A stretch of 64,000 nucleotides of DNA, taken from the NCBI RefSeq assembly GCF_003473545.1, contig NZ_QUCM01000013.1, forward strand, positions 21,990 to 85,989, given 5' to 3'. The translations under genes and the position numbers were made by a program. The stretch is from Clostridium sp. AM22-11AC (GTDB lineage: Bacteria > Bacillota > Clostridia > Lachnospirales > Lachnospiraceae). Positions 9,436 through 17,931 of this stretch are shown piece after piece. The first letter of the stretch is position 1. Each line of letters starts with the position of its first letter. A model generated the notes under the pieces. It saw only the letters and a list, made by a program, of their open reading frames with translations, was not told the DNA's origin and did not search any database.

Positions 9436-11493
9436 TTACAAGTTCAATTTCTCATACCGGTCCCCTAAATAAGAGTCTACCTGGCGCTTTAATTCCAGAT
9501 GTTCTTCTTTTTCCAGTTCCGGGTCATCATCCAGTATTTCATTGACCTCTTCTGAAACCTGCTTTAACAGGTTTGCATCTGTGAACACATCGCCAATACG
9601 GAATTCCAGATCACCGCTCTGGCGTACACCAAAAATATCTCCCGGGCCACGCAATTTCAGATCTTCTGACGCAATATAGAAACCATCGTTAGAACGGTTT
9701 AAGATATCCAGGCGTTCCATAGTATCTTTTCCGCCGGAGCCATTGACCATGATACAATAAGACTGGTGACTGCCTCGACCTACACGGCCTCTTAACTGGT
9801 GCAGCTGAGCCAAACCGAAGCGTTCTGCATTTTCGATCATCATCACGGTAGCATTTGGCACGTTTACTCCAACCTCGATAACCGTAGTAGACACAAGGAC
9901 CTGAATCTCTCCTGCCGCAAACCGTTCCATGATCTTATTCTTCTCTTTTGCCTTCATTTTTCCATGAAGATATTCTACATTAACGGACTCAGGAAGCGCA
10001 TCCCGCAGTGTTTTAGAATAATCCAGAACATTTTCCCCTTCGATCATCTCGCTGGCTTCTACCATAGGACAGATCACATAGGCCTGACGGCCTGCTTCTA
10101 CCTGTTTTTCAATAAAAGCATAGGCTTTTGGCCGGTAGCTGGTATCTACCACGCAGTTTTTGATCACCTGGCGACCTGCAGGAAGCTCATCAATTACAGA
10201 GATATCCAGATCCCCATACAATATGATAGCCAGTGTACGGGGGATCGGTGTTGCACTCATGACCAGAACATGAGGTGTATGTCCCTTTTCACTTAAAAGT
10301 TCCCTCTGACCAACGCCAAACCGGTGCTGCTCATCGGTGATCACCAGAGCCAGTTTATCATAGATCACCTTTTCCTGGATCAGCGCATGGGTGCCGATAA
10401 TAATATCTGCCTCATGGGAGGCAGTTTTTTCATAGGCGATCCGTTTTTCTTTGGCTGTCATGGAACCGGTGATAAGGACAACTTTTTTATCAATACCGCT
10501 GGTTTCAAACATTTTCGTGATGGACTCGAAATGCTGTCTTGCCAGCACCTCCGTAGGCACCATCAAAGCGCCCTGGTAGCCATTTTCCGCTGCTGCAAGA
10601 AGTGTCAGGATGGCAATAACCGTCTTACCGGAACCTACATCACCCTGGACTAAGCGGTTCATCACACAGCCTTTTTGCAGGTCTGAAAATACTTCCTGCA
10701 AGGTACGTTCCTGGGCAGAGGTCAGTGCATAGGGCAGCGACTCCTTTAAGCGTCCTGTCTCTTCACCGGGCCGGATCACAAACTCTGTTTTCTTTCCTTC
10801 CCTGCTCTCTTTTAACCGGCGCACTCCTACTAAAAACATGAAAAACTCGTCAAATACAAGACGTTTTCTGGCAAATAAAAGTTCCTTCTGGTCTCTTGGA
10901 AAATGGATATGCTCTAAGGCATAATTAATCTCTGCCAACTCATATTTTCTGCGTAAAAAAGCAGGCATATATTCCCGCTTCATCTGTCTGTTTTCCAGAG
11001 CCTGTTTTTCTGCTTTTACAATGGTTTTATTGCTTAAGCCTCTTGTCTGTCCATACACCGGCTGCATGGAATTTACTACTGTTTCATAGGCTTCTTCCGT
11101 AAAGACTTCCGGCTGCTCCATCATCAGACGGCCCCGTTTTTTTACTACTTTTCCCCGGAATACATACATCTGCCCGCTTTTGATATTGGCGCGCATATAA
11201 GGCATATTATACCACGCAAGCTGCAGCGCACCTGTTATATCACGAACATAGGCAGAGACCATCTGGATCTTTCCTGTACGCAGAAGGTCCGGCGGCTTTG
11301 GAAGGGCGGCTGCCACGCTCATGACCATCTGCTCTTTTAACTGGCCTACAGGCACAGGCGGCTCATAGGTATCATAAGCTCTTGGATAATAGGAAAGAAG
11401 GTCATCAATAGTGATGACCCCCAGCTTTTCAAATAATTTTCCGGTTTTCTCTCCAATCCCTTTAAGGGAACTTACAGGCTCACTGTTACTCAT
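9436..11493 (-). CDS. recG: ATP-dependent DNA helicase RecG
   Basis: 685 residues, full length for RecG. It remodels stalled forks and branched DNA. Domains: N-terminal wedge/OB domain (~1-250), helicase domain 1 with Walker A GDVGSGKTV and Walker B TDEQHRFG, helicase domain 2 with MSATPIPRTL and the QLRGRVGRG motif VI, and the C-terminal TRG-type region (GPGDIFGVRQSG). Its ATG overlaps the stop of the ROK kinase gene by four bases (ATGA), suggesting coupled translation. In Bacillus recG lies downstream of yloV; here a ROK kinase and a BI-1 gene have come between. Confidence 0.97.
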   Translation of the reverse strand: MSNSEPVSSLKGIGEKTGKLFEKLGVITIDDLLSYYPRAYDTYEPPVPVGQLKEQMVMSVAAALPKPPDLLRTGKIQMVSAYVRDITGALQLAWYNMPYMRANIKSGQMYVFRGKVVKKRGRLMMEQPEVFTEEAYETVVNSMQPVYGQTRGLSNKTIVKAEKQALENRQMKREYMPAFLRRKYELAEINYALEHIHFPRDQKELLFARKRLVFDEFFMFLVGVRRLKESREGKKTEFVIRPGEETGRLKESLPYALTSAQERTLQEVFSDLQKGCVMNRLVQGDVGSGKTVIAILTLLAAAENGYQGALMVPTEVLARQHFESITKMFETSGIDKKVVLITGSMTAKEKRIAYEKTASHEADIIIGTHALIQEKVIYDKLALVITDEQHRFGVGQRELLSEKGHTPHVLVMSATPIPRTLAIILYGDLDISVIDELPAGRQVIKNCVVDTSYRPKAYAFIEKQVEAGRQAYVICPMVEASEMIEGENVLDYSKTLRDALPESVNVEYLHGKMKAKEKNKIMERFAAGEIQVLVSTTVIEVGVNVPNATVMMIENAERFGLAQLHQLRGRVGRGSHQSYCIMVNGSGGKDTMERLDILNRSNDGFYIASEDLKLRGPGDIFGVRQSGDLEFRIGDVFTDANLLKQVSEEVNEILDDDPELEKEEHLELKRQVDSYLGDRYEKLNL

Positions 11494-12371
11494 TTCTTTG
11501 CCTGCTCCAGTGCATTTAAACCTAATTTGATAGCACCCATGATACCCTGATCATCATGAAGACTTGCAGGAACGATATAATGATCTATATCCTGTAATTC
11601 TTTCGTATTGATATATCCTGCTACCATTGTCTTTACTTTCTCACGGATCAGTGTAAATAACTGTTCCTGATGCATAACGCCGCCGCCTAAAATGATCTTC
11701 TGTGGTGAAAGGATCATAATATAATCTGTAATTGCCTGTGCAATATAGTAGCTTTCGATCTCCCACACCTTTGGATCATCTTTTAATTCAATGGCTTTCT
11801 TGCCCCATCGTGCTTCAATTGATGGGCCGCTTGCAAAGCCCTCAAGGCAGTTTTTATGGTTCGGGCAGATGCCGCCTTTTTCATCTTCCGGATGACGGTT
11901 TAACAGGATATGTCCACCTTCCGGATGGAGCATACCGTGAAGAAGTCCTCCGTTTACCCATACACCAACACCAACGCCGGTTCCAATGGTGATATAAACA
12001 ACACTGTCCAGTCCCTTAGCGCAGCCATATGTTACTTCGCCCAGGCAGGAACCATTTACATCTGTATCAATCCCCATAGGAACATTCAGTTCTTTTTTCA
12101 GACCGCCAAGGAGATCCTTATTTCTCCATGCCAGCTTTGGTGTTTCAAGGATATAACCGTAATTATCTGCTTTCGGATCTACTCCCACAGGTCCGAAAGC
12201 TCCAATTCCCAGCGCTTCAATTCCCTTATCTTTGAAGTATGCTGTGATCTTTGGGATAGTCTCCTCCGGCGTAGTAGTCGGAATGGAAACCTGTTCAATG
12301 ATCGTTCCGTCTTCTCTTCCCAGTGCGCAGACCATTTTAGTGCCGCCTGCTTCTAATGCTCCTATTAACAT
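11490..12371 (-). CDS. ROK-family sugar kinase, probable fructokinase
   Basis: 293 residues. The N-terminal GALEAGGTKMVCALG is the ATP-binding loop of ROK kinases. The zinc-binding ROK motif is present as CPNHKNCLEGFASGPS, preceded by a GHILL segment with the metal-site His. The short N-terminus without a helix-turn-helix shows an enzyme rather than a NagC/XylR-type regulator. Proteins of this exact pattern (GmuE/ScrK-like) phosphorylate fructose or mannose. RBS GGGGAG lies 7 bases upstream. A leader with three hairpins separates it from the BI-1 gene. Confidence 0.85.
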   Translation of the reverse strand: MLIGALEAGGTKMVCALGREDGTIIEQVSIPTTTPEETIPKITAYFKDKGIEALGIGAFGPVGVDPKADNYGYILETPKLAWRNKDLLGGLKKELNVPMGIDTDVNGSCLGEVTYGCAKGLDSVVYITIGTGVGVGVWVNGGLLHGMLHPEGGHILLNRHPEDEKGGICPNHKNCLEGFASGPSIEARWGKKAIELKDDPKVWEIESYYIAQAITDYIMILSPQKIILGGGVMHQEQLFTLIREKVKTMVAGYINTKELQDIDHYIVPASLHDDQGIMGAIKLGLNALEQAKK

Positions 12372-12404
12372 ATTTTTCTCCCCTTGATCTCATATATTTA
12401 CAAC

Positions 12405-12477
12405 AGCCCATCCTTACCGGACGGGCTCTTGCATTCAAATATCCCACAAATGTGGTTTACTGTCTGCTAACGCAGAC
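12405..12477. other. Cluster of three hairpins between the BI-1 and ROK kinase genes
   Basis: Three inverted repeats in 73 bases: 12405-12427 (AGCCC-TCC arms, one mismatch), 12444-12455 (CCACA/TGTGG) and 12462-12477 (GTCTGC/GCAGAC). None is followed by a good T run on either strand, so they are not typical terminators. They may shape the leader of the ROK-recG message or stabilise the end of the BI-1 message. Confidence 0.45.
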
Positions 12478-12497
12478 GGTTCATTCGCCAATGACTA

Positions 12498-13208
12498 TCA
12501 TCTACGTCTTCTTCCTACAAAACGAAGTAGATAAACAAACAGGTTGATAAAATCAAGATACAGCTGTAATGCTGCAAAAATAGAAGATTTTGTAGCCATT
12601 TCCGGAACATTTCCATAGTAGCTGTAAAATGCCTGGATCTTCTTTGCATCATAAGCAGTAACAATCAGGAAAATGAAAATACCGATAGCGCATACAACTG
12701 TCTCATAAGCAGACAGATTGATAAACATGGACAACAGCCAGAAACCTGCTAAAAAGATCAGTCCTGCCATCATAAATGGACGCAGCGCAGAGAAATTGAT
12801 ATTTCCAAAATATCCGATCAGCGCCATAACGCCGAAAAATGCAGCAGTAATAGCAAATGCCATCCATAAAGATACTACATCAAATACAAGGAAATAGACG
12901 CTGAATACAATACCGTTTACAGCTGCATACAGGAAAAACATGGTTCTTGCCATACCTACTGTCATCTGGTTGATCCGTGCTGACAGGTATACAACGATGC
13001 CAATCTCTGCGATAAACAAGATGTAGTACCAGCCTGGTACCCGGCTTACATAATACAGACCATCTGTCATATACATTCCAATTGCTACACCAAATGTAAT
13101 AAGGAGACCGATAAACATCCAACCAAATGTCTTTGCTGTATATCTGCCAAGGCTGTCTCCATAAGCCGCTTCCTTGTAGCCCTGTTCCATTCTGAAATCT
13201 TCGTTCAT
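12498..13208 (-). CDS. Bax inhibitor-1/YccA family membrane protein
   Basis: 236 residues with seven hydrophobic segments from about residue 27 to 230. The family signature is clear: TAKTFGWMFIGLLITFGVAI near the start and the C-terminal ALQLYLDFINLFVYLLR, typical of BI-1/YetJ proteins. YetJ-like members act as pH-sensitive calcium leak channels in the cytoplasmic membrane. The RBS AAGGAGG is 6 bases from the ATG. It follows fakA by 36 bases and probably shares its transcript. Confidence 0.9.
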   Translation of the reverse strand: MNEDFRMEQGYKEAAYGDSLGRYTAKTFGWMFIGLLITFGVAIGMYMTDGLYYVSRVPGWYYILFIAEIGIVVYLSARINQMTVGMARTMFFLYAAVNGIVFSVYFLVFDVVSLWMAFAITAAFFGVMALIGYFGNINFSALRPFMMAGLIFLAGFWLLSMFINLSAYETVVCAIGIFIFLIVTAYDAKKIQAFYSYYGNVPEMATKSSIFAALQLYLDFINLFVYLLRFVGRRRR

Positions 13209-13244
13209 AAACGATACCTCCTTATAGTCATATGAACCGGCAGT

Positions 13245-14972
13245 TTATTCTGCTGAAATCATATAATAGTAGATAGGCTGTCCGCCATACTGAAGTTCCA
13301 GTTCCTTATCCGGGAATAAACTTTCTGCCTCTTCCTTCAGTTTCTCGGCATCTTCTTCTTTAACATCGCAGCCATAGTAAATCGTTACCAGTTCGCTTTC
13401 ATCATCTAACATTGCCTTTAAAGCTGCCTTAGCCGCTTCTTCCGGAGAATGTTCTACTGCCAGCATACCCTTGTCACCGATCGCCATAATATCGCCCTTT
13501 TCAATATCCATGCCGTCGATATTGGTAGTACGCACTGCATAAGTGATCTGGGCAGTCTTTACACGTTCCATCTCAGCTGTCATATTTTCCAGGTTTTCCT
13601 GAGAAGTAAGATCAGGCATAAAGTTTACTAATGCTGTAATTCCCTGAGGAACGGTCTTTGACGGGATAACGATGATCTCCTTATCCTCAGTCAGATCTCT
13701 TGCCTGGTTTGCAGCCATGATAATGTTCTTATTATTAGGAAGGATAAAAATGTGATCTGCATTTACATGAGCAATGGCATTTAACATATCCTCTGTACTT
13801 GGATTCATGGTCTGGCCGCCTTCGATCAGATAATCAGTGCCAATTCCCTTAAAGATCTCACTTAATCCATCACCGCAGGATACTGCGATAAAACCGTATT
13901 CTTTGCGCTCTGTCTGCTCTTCCGGCTGTGTCTCTTCTGTTTTTGCCGCATCAGCCTGTGCCTGCTCTTTTGCAAGACGTTCAGAGTCCTGGATCACACG
14001 TTCTTCATGCTCTTCACGCATATTGTCAACTTTCATACGGGATAAAGAACCGTAGGTAAGACCTTTCTCAAAAGCAAGTCCCGGATGATTGGTGTGTACA
14101 TGGATCTTTACGATCTCATCATCAGAAACGACTACTAAAGAGTCACCAATAGAACCTAAGTATTTCTTCAGTTCCGCTTCGTCCTCATCGGTGTATTCTT
14201 TTTCTAATTTAATAATAAACTCGGTGCAGTAACCAAATTTAATATCAGCTGTATCAATATCGGTTCTGGAAGCGCCGTTTCCTGTCTGTACAGCCGGCTT
14301 TGCCTCTGATGCATGAGCAGAAGCTGTTCCTTCTTCCAGTGTAAAATCGGTAACTTTGCCGGTCAGACCATCAAAAGCACCCTTGATCACCTGCATCAGT
14401 CCCTGACCGCCGGAGTCTACTACACCTGCCTGTTTTAATACAGGAAGCATTTCCGGAGTCAGATTTAAAACTCTGTCACCTTCCTCGATCACTGCCTTGG
14501 CAAACTCTTCAATGTCATCTGTTTCTACTGCCATTTCCAGAGCCTTGTCTGCCATTCCCTTGGCAACGGTTAAGATGGTTCCTTCTTTTGGCTTCATAAC
14601 TGCCTTATAAGCAGTCTCGGTTCCGCGCATCATGGCATTTGCCAGTGTGGTAACGTCGATCTCATCAACGGTTTTGATTTCTTTTGTAAATCCTCTTAAA
14701 AGCTGGGAAAGGATAACGCCGGAATTTCCTCTTGCTCCTCTTAAGGAACCGGAAGAGATGGCCTTTGCCAGCTGATCCATAGAAGGATTTTCAAGTCCTG
14801 CTACTTCTTTTGCTGCAGCCATGATCGTAAGGGTCATGTTCGTTCCTGTATCTCCATCCGGAACTGGAAATACATTCAGCTCATTAATCCATTCTTTCTT
14901 GGCCGCAAGGCCTTTTGCTCCTGCCAGAAACGCATTTTTTACCATTCCGGCATTAATTGTACTTATACCCAC
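13245..14972 (-). CDS. fakA: DAK2-domain fatty acid kinase subunit (YloV/FakA)
   Basis: 575 residues. The N-terminal DhaL/DAK2 domain carries PDGDTGTNMTLT and GARGNSGVILSQLLRG, the magnesium- and ATP-binding motifs; the middle and C-terminal part (from ~residue 330) is the YloV/DegV-like extension. FakA phosphorylates exogenous fatty acids presented by FakB. The start is a GTG at 14972, with AGGAGG 9 bases upstream overlapping the end of the Gls24 gene. The Gls24-fakA pair downstream of divergent rpmB is conserved in Firmicutes. No fakB is seen in the window. Confidence 0.93.
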   Translation of the reverse strand: MGISTINAGMVKNAFLAGAKGLAAKKEWINELNVFPVPDGDTGTNMTLTIMAAAKEVAGLENPSMDQLAKAISSGSLRGARGNSGVILSQLLRGFTKEIKTVDEIDVTTLANAMMRGTETAYKAVMKPKEGTILTVAKGMADKALEMAVETDDIEEFAKAVIEEGDRVLNLTPEMLPVLKQAGVVDSGGQGLMQVIKGAFDGLTGKVTDFTLEEGTASAHASEAKPAVQTGNGASRTDIDTADIKFGYCTEFIIKLEKEYTDEDEAELKKYLGSIGDSLVVVSDDEIVKIHVHTNHPGLAFEKGLTYGSLSRMKVDNMREEHEERVIQDSERLAKEQAQADAAKTEETQPEEQTERKEYGFIAVSCGDGLSEIFKGIGTDYLIEGGQTMNPSTEDMLNAIAHVNADHIFILPNNKNIIMAANQARDLTEDKEIIVIPSKTVPQGITALVNFMPDLTSQENLENMTAEMERVKTAQITYAVRTTNIDGMDIEKGDIMAIGDKGMLAVEHSPEEAAKAALKAMLDDESELVTIYYGCDVKEEDAEKLKEEAESLFPDKELELQYGGQPIYYYMISAE

Positions 14973-14985
14973 AGGTTACTTCCTC

Positions 14986-15342
14986 CTAGTCAATCACTCT
15001 GACACCTTCCACGAAGATATTGATCTTTTCTACCTCCATGCCGGTGAATTCTTCTACTCTGTATTTCACGCTTTCAATTAAGTTGTCAGATACTGCTGAT
15101 ATGCTGACCCCATAGGATACGATCACATGAAAATCAATTGATATTTTATTTTCCTTAATGTCCACATTAATACCATGGGTCAGACTTTCCCTTTTTAAAA
15201 GTTTTACAAGTCCGTCTTTCATGCTTACAGCTGCCATTCCGACAATACCGAAACACTCCACAGCGATGGTTCCTGCATATAAAGCGATCACATCCGGGTT
15301 GATCTGGATCTCGCCCATTTTATTGCTGATTCTTCCCTTCAT
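14986..15342 (-). CDS. Asp23/Gls24 family envelope stress protein (YloU)
   Basis: 118 residues with the Asp23 pattern: GEIQINPDVIALYAGTIAVE at the start and VSYGVSISAVSDNLIESVKY in the middle. These small proteins assemble at the membrane and respond to envelope stress; their precise action is unclear. RBS AGGAGG is 7 bases upstream of the ATG. The gene is divergent from rpmB and cotranscribed with fakA, 13 bases apart. Confidence 0.93.
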   Translation of the reverse strand: MKGRISNKMGEIQINPDVIALYAGTIAVECFGIVGMAAVSMKDGLVKLLKRESLTHGINVDIKENKISIDFHVIVSYGVSISAVSDNLIESVKYRVEEFTGMEVEKINIFVEGVRVID

Positions 15343-15419
15343 ATACGAGCCTCCTATCTTTTTCTAGTGACAGTATACACTATTTCACTAAAAAAAGAAA
15401 TAAATTTTTATTTTTTCGC

Positions 15420-15448
15420 TTGCAAATTTTGATAGTTTCTGGTATTAT
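15420..15448 (+). promoter_or_regulatory. Promoter of rpmB
   Basis: TTGCAA (15420-15425), 17-base spacer, TATTAT (15443-15448), ahead of the rpmB RBS TAAGGAGGTG. Confidence 0.65.
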
Positions 15449-15508
15449 ACCATTGTTGTGGATTTTTCTACTATAAAATCCAAGTAACGTTTAAGGAGGT
15501 GCAATAGT

Positions 15509-15694
15509 ATGGCTAAGTGTGCAATCTGTGAAAAGGCAGCTCATTTCGGTATCAAAGTGAGCCATTCCCATAGAAGGTCCAACAAGATGTGGAAAGCAAA
15601 CGTAAAATCTGTTAAGGTTAAAGTAAACGGCGGAACCCAGAGAATGTACGTATGTACTTCCTGCTTACGTTCAGGCCTTGTAGAAAGAGCTTAA
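15509..15694 (+). CDS. rpmB: 50S ribosomal protein L28
   Basis: 61 residues, normal for L28. The sequence MAKCAICEKAAHFGIKVSHS is typical, with CxxC at residues 4-7 and a second pair of cysteines near the end (CTSC), so this is the zinc-binding C+ form. It has its own promoter, an ideal RBS (AAGGAGGTG) and an intrinsic terminator, and so is monocistronic. Confidence 0.98.
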   Translation: MAKCAICEKAAHFGIKVSHSHRRSNKMWKANVKSVKVKVNGGTQRMYVCTSCLRSGLVERA

Positions 15695-15712
15695 TTTTTG
15701 AACAGAGCGTGA

Positions 15713-15747
15713 AAAATCCCGGTAGCTTCGGTTACCGGGATTTTTTT
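15713..15747 (+). terminator. Intrinsic terminator of rpmB
   Basis: Stem ATCCCGGTA / TACCGGGAT around an eight-base loop, followed by seven T residues. Confidence 0.92.
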
Positions 15748-15802
15748 GCGTTATACATTTGATTACATCTGCTCCTGCCACAGGCAGGAATGAATGACAG
15801 GT

Positions 15803-15940
15803 CTAACAGCAAAATAAATTATAGCCTAAAATCAGGCATCCGATCACAAAGAAAAAGGTAAATATGGTTTCCGGGACAAAGAAAAGCACTGCCATTCCAA
15901 GCCCGAAGCAAAAAAGCATCAGTCCCCAGACTCTTTTCAT
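15803..15940 (-). CDS. 45-residue hydrophobic peptide, putative membrane protein
   Basis: A short leftward reading frame starting MKRVWGLMLFCFGLGMAV and ending NLFCC. It has a positive N-terminus and two hydrophobic segments (about residues 5-22 and 25-44) with a Pro-Glu turn between them, as in a two-span membrane peptide. A GGGAG box lies 11 bases before the ATG. That box is inside the downstream arm of the gerW terminator hairpin, so translation may depend on how the hairpin folds. Similar small peptides are, as far as I recall, common beside gerW in Clostridia, but I cannot verify it here. No function can be assigned. Confidence 0.62.
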   Translation of the reverse strand: MKRVWGLMLFCFGLGMAVLFFVPETIFTFFFVIGCLILGYNLFCC

Positions 15941-15944
15941 AGAA

Positions 15945-15989
15945 AAACAGCTCCCTTCCATTTTATTTTATGCGGTAAGGGAGCTGTTT
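15945..15989 (-). terminator. Long-arm hairpin after gerW; contains the RBS of the small peptide gene
   Basis: 13-base perfect arms (AAACAGCTCCCTT / AAGGGAGCTGTTT) with a 19-base loop, then TTTCT on the minus strand. It is a plausible terminator for gerW. The second arm holds the GGGAG ribosome binding site of the 45-codon gene. Confidence 0.7.
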
Positions 15990-16002
15990 GATGCTTTTTA
16001 TA

Positions 16003-16413
16003 TCAGGCTTTTTTACCTTCGTAAGAAGCTGCTGTTTCTTTTGCAATGCCTACTGTTTCTTCTGATACAGCCGGTTTTCCTCCTAAAAAGCGGTTGATCA
16101 GATCCGGAGCCATATCAATCACCTTGGTCACTGCATCCTGGTTCTTTACATTGACCAGCTTGGTCACACCATTCTGGATCACCAGGACAGCACTTGGACT
16201 CATCTTGGCGCTCATTCCGCCACAGCCTTTGTCTTTCTGCTTTGAACCTTCTGCAAAAGCGCCTGCAGCCATACCACAGGTCACATCGATCAGCGGTATA
16301 ATAATGGTCTCTCCTACCTGGACCGGTTCTCCTACGACTGTTTTCGTAGTTACAAACTGATCCATTCCTTTAAATAATGATTCAATTGTAGATGTAAAAT
16401 GATTTTCTGCCAT
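16003..16413 (-). CDS. gerW: Spore germination protein GerW (YtfJ)
   Basis: 136 residues. Typical YtfJ/GerW features: the N-terminal segment IESLFKGMDQFVTTKTVVGE, the GETIIIPLIDVTCGMAAGAF block and a Gly-rich GCGGMSAKMSPSAVLVI region. GerW is a forespore/inner-membrane-associated protein needed for germination with some nutrients. The DUF2953 gene upstream is the usual partner in Clostridia, which supports a sporulation operon. Confidence 0.9.
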   Translation of the reverse strand: MAENHFTSTIESLFKGMDQFVTTKTVVGEPVQVGETIIIPLIDVTCGMAAGAFAEGSKQKDKGCGGMSAKMSPSAVLVIQNGVTKLVNVKNQDAVTKVIDMAPDLINRFLGGKPAVSEETVGIAKETAASYEGKKA

Positions 16414-16465
16414 AATATACCTCTATTCTCCTGAAATATTCTCCCGTAGATCTTAAATCCCCAAC

Positions 16466-17524
16466 TTACTCACGATCTAAAAAACCCCGTATCATCTTCC
16501 AGGTATGTTTGTGACGATAGACTCCCCAAAACAGCCATAAAAGATAGGAAACCCGGACACGTCCTTTAAAATTTCCTTCTGCTTCCAGGCACTTTTCATC
16601 AAATACCGGCTCTAAGTCCAGGCTTTTATAGATAAATGGATACACCAGACTGGCTCCCTCCAGGATCTGCCCTGTATAATAAGGATCATCCAGTCCAAAA
16701 CGGATCCTTCCTTTTCCCCAGCCCGGCCATACATGTGCCAGAAGCTTTTTGGCCTGGGTAAAAAGCAGTTTTAAGGACTCCTGATTCTTCTCATCCTCCA
16801 GCCATTCTCTCTTTTCCCGGACAAAAGTTTTAATATCTTTTAGCTTATCACAAAAATGCTTAAAAGAAAACTTAAGTTTTTCTAAGAAGGCTTTGATTTT
16901 TCGGATCCACTGGTGTGATTTTTTCTCAGCAGGTTCTATCTTGTCTTCTTCTTGGTCTGCTTCTGCTACTTTTATAGCCTTTTCCTGCTTTTGCACAGGT
17001 TTTGTTTCTGGTTTTGCTTCTGGTTTTGTACTGGACTTTTTCTCAGCGGTTTTCTCTGGTCCTGCTTTTGACTGTGTCTGTGTTTTTGGCTCTGCCGTAT
17101 GTTCAGTCTCTGTTTGCACCTTTGACTCCGCCTTTGGCTGTTCTGTCTTTTGCTGTTCTGTCTTTGACTTTTCTGCCTTTGTTTCCTTCGCTGTTTCCGC
17201 TTTATCCCTGCTTTTGGCTGCCGCTTCTGTCTTACTTTCTTTTGGAGGCTCTGTCTGTTCTTCTTCCCCCATGCTCCAAAGTTTCAGCCACAGCACCCGC
17301 AGCGATGCCTGAAGCCCTTTCTCTTTTTCATAAGAACCGTTTACGCAGATCGCCGAAAGCAGCCAGGATACTCTCACCCGGCCCCATTTTTCTTCTTTCC
17401 ACGATCCGCTGATCTGATACCTTACAGGAACAAAAAGGACGGTACACAATACCAGAAGCAGGAGCCCAAAAAGAACCAGCAGTATGATCCCCAGAATTTT
17501 TAATATAAGCAATACAATATGCAA
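16466..17524 (-). CDS. DUF2953 domain protein with a low-complexity insert
   Basis: 352 residues. One N-terminal membrane helix (residues 4-32), then a beta-rich DUF2953 start (VRYQISGSWKEEKWGRVRVSWLL). Residues ~90-205 are a charged Lys/Glu/Thr/Gln repeat region (TEQQKTEQPKAESK and similar), and the C-terminal part resumes the DUF2953 fold (GKGRIRFGLDDPYYTGQIL). The DUF2953-GerW pairing is common in spore formers; the molecular role is unknown. The insert is likely a disordered spacer. Confidence 0.8.
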   Translation of the reverse strand: MHIVLLILKILGIILLVLFGLLLLVLCTVLFVPVRYQISGSWKEEKWGRVRVSWLLSAICVNGSYEKEKGLQASLRVLWLKLWSMGEEEQTEPPKESKTEAAAKSRDKAETAKETKAEKSKTEQQKTEQPKAESKVQTETEHTAEPKTQTQSKAGPEKTAEKKSSTKPEAKPETKPVQKQEKAIKVAEADQEEDKIEPAEKKSHQWIRKIKAFLEKLKFSFKHFCDKLKDIKTFVREKREWLEDEKNQESLKLLFTQAKKLLAHVWPGWGKGRIRFGLDDPYYTGQILEGASLVYPFIYKSLDLEPVFDEKCLEAEGNFKGRVRVSYLLWLFWGVYRHKHTWKMIRGFLDRE

Positions 17525-17536
17525 TCGCCTGCCCCC

Positions 17537-17917
17537 TTACTGCTCCTGCCAGTCTCCATATTCAGCACCTGACTTTTCCGGAAGACTTTCCATATAAGCC
17601 TTCCAGTTAAAAGCACCTGTTTTCTGATACATGTCATCCACCATAGAACGGACTACCTGCGCTGCCTCCTCATAGCCCCTTGCGATCCCCAAAACCAGAA
17701 AGTCTTTTCCATCTCTCTGCTGTCTGGTAAGAAGACTTACAGGAAGTATATCAAGTATATGATTGCCACTTTCCGGCAAAGTAATCACATAGGTATCCAC
17801 AAGCATTTTTCCTTTTCTCATTCCCTCCAGGATACTCACCCTGTTCCGGGAAGCATTTTCGCCCATGTATAAATGAGTCCACCAGCGCATAAAATCCCCT
17901 CTTAGATCTTGTTCCAT
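17537..17917 (-). CDS. Conserved-looking hypothetical protein (126 residues)
   Basis: I do not recognise the family. The sequence is soluble, mixed alpha/beta (VDTYVITLPESGNHILDILP, DFLVLGIARGYEEAAQVVRSM), with no signal peptide or membrane segment. It lies between the 445-residue unknown gene and the DUF2953-gerW genes with gaps of 12-14 bases, so it is likely translated from the same message. Confidence 0.6.
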   Translation of the reverse strand: MEQDLRGDFMRWWTHLYMGENASRNRVSILEGMRKGKMLVDTYVITLPESGNHILDILPVSLLTRQQRDGKDFLVLGIARGYEEAAQVVRSMVDDMYQKTGAFNWKAYMESLPEKSGAEYGDWQEQ

Positions 17918-17931
17918 TTTACTTATTTTAT

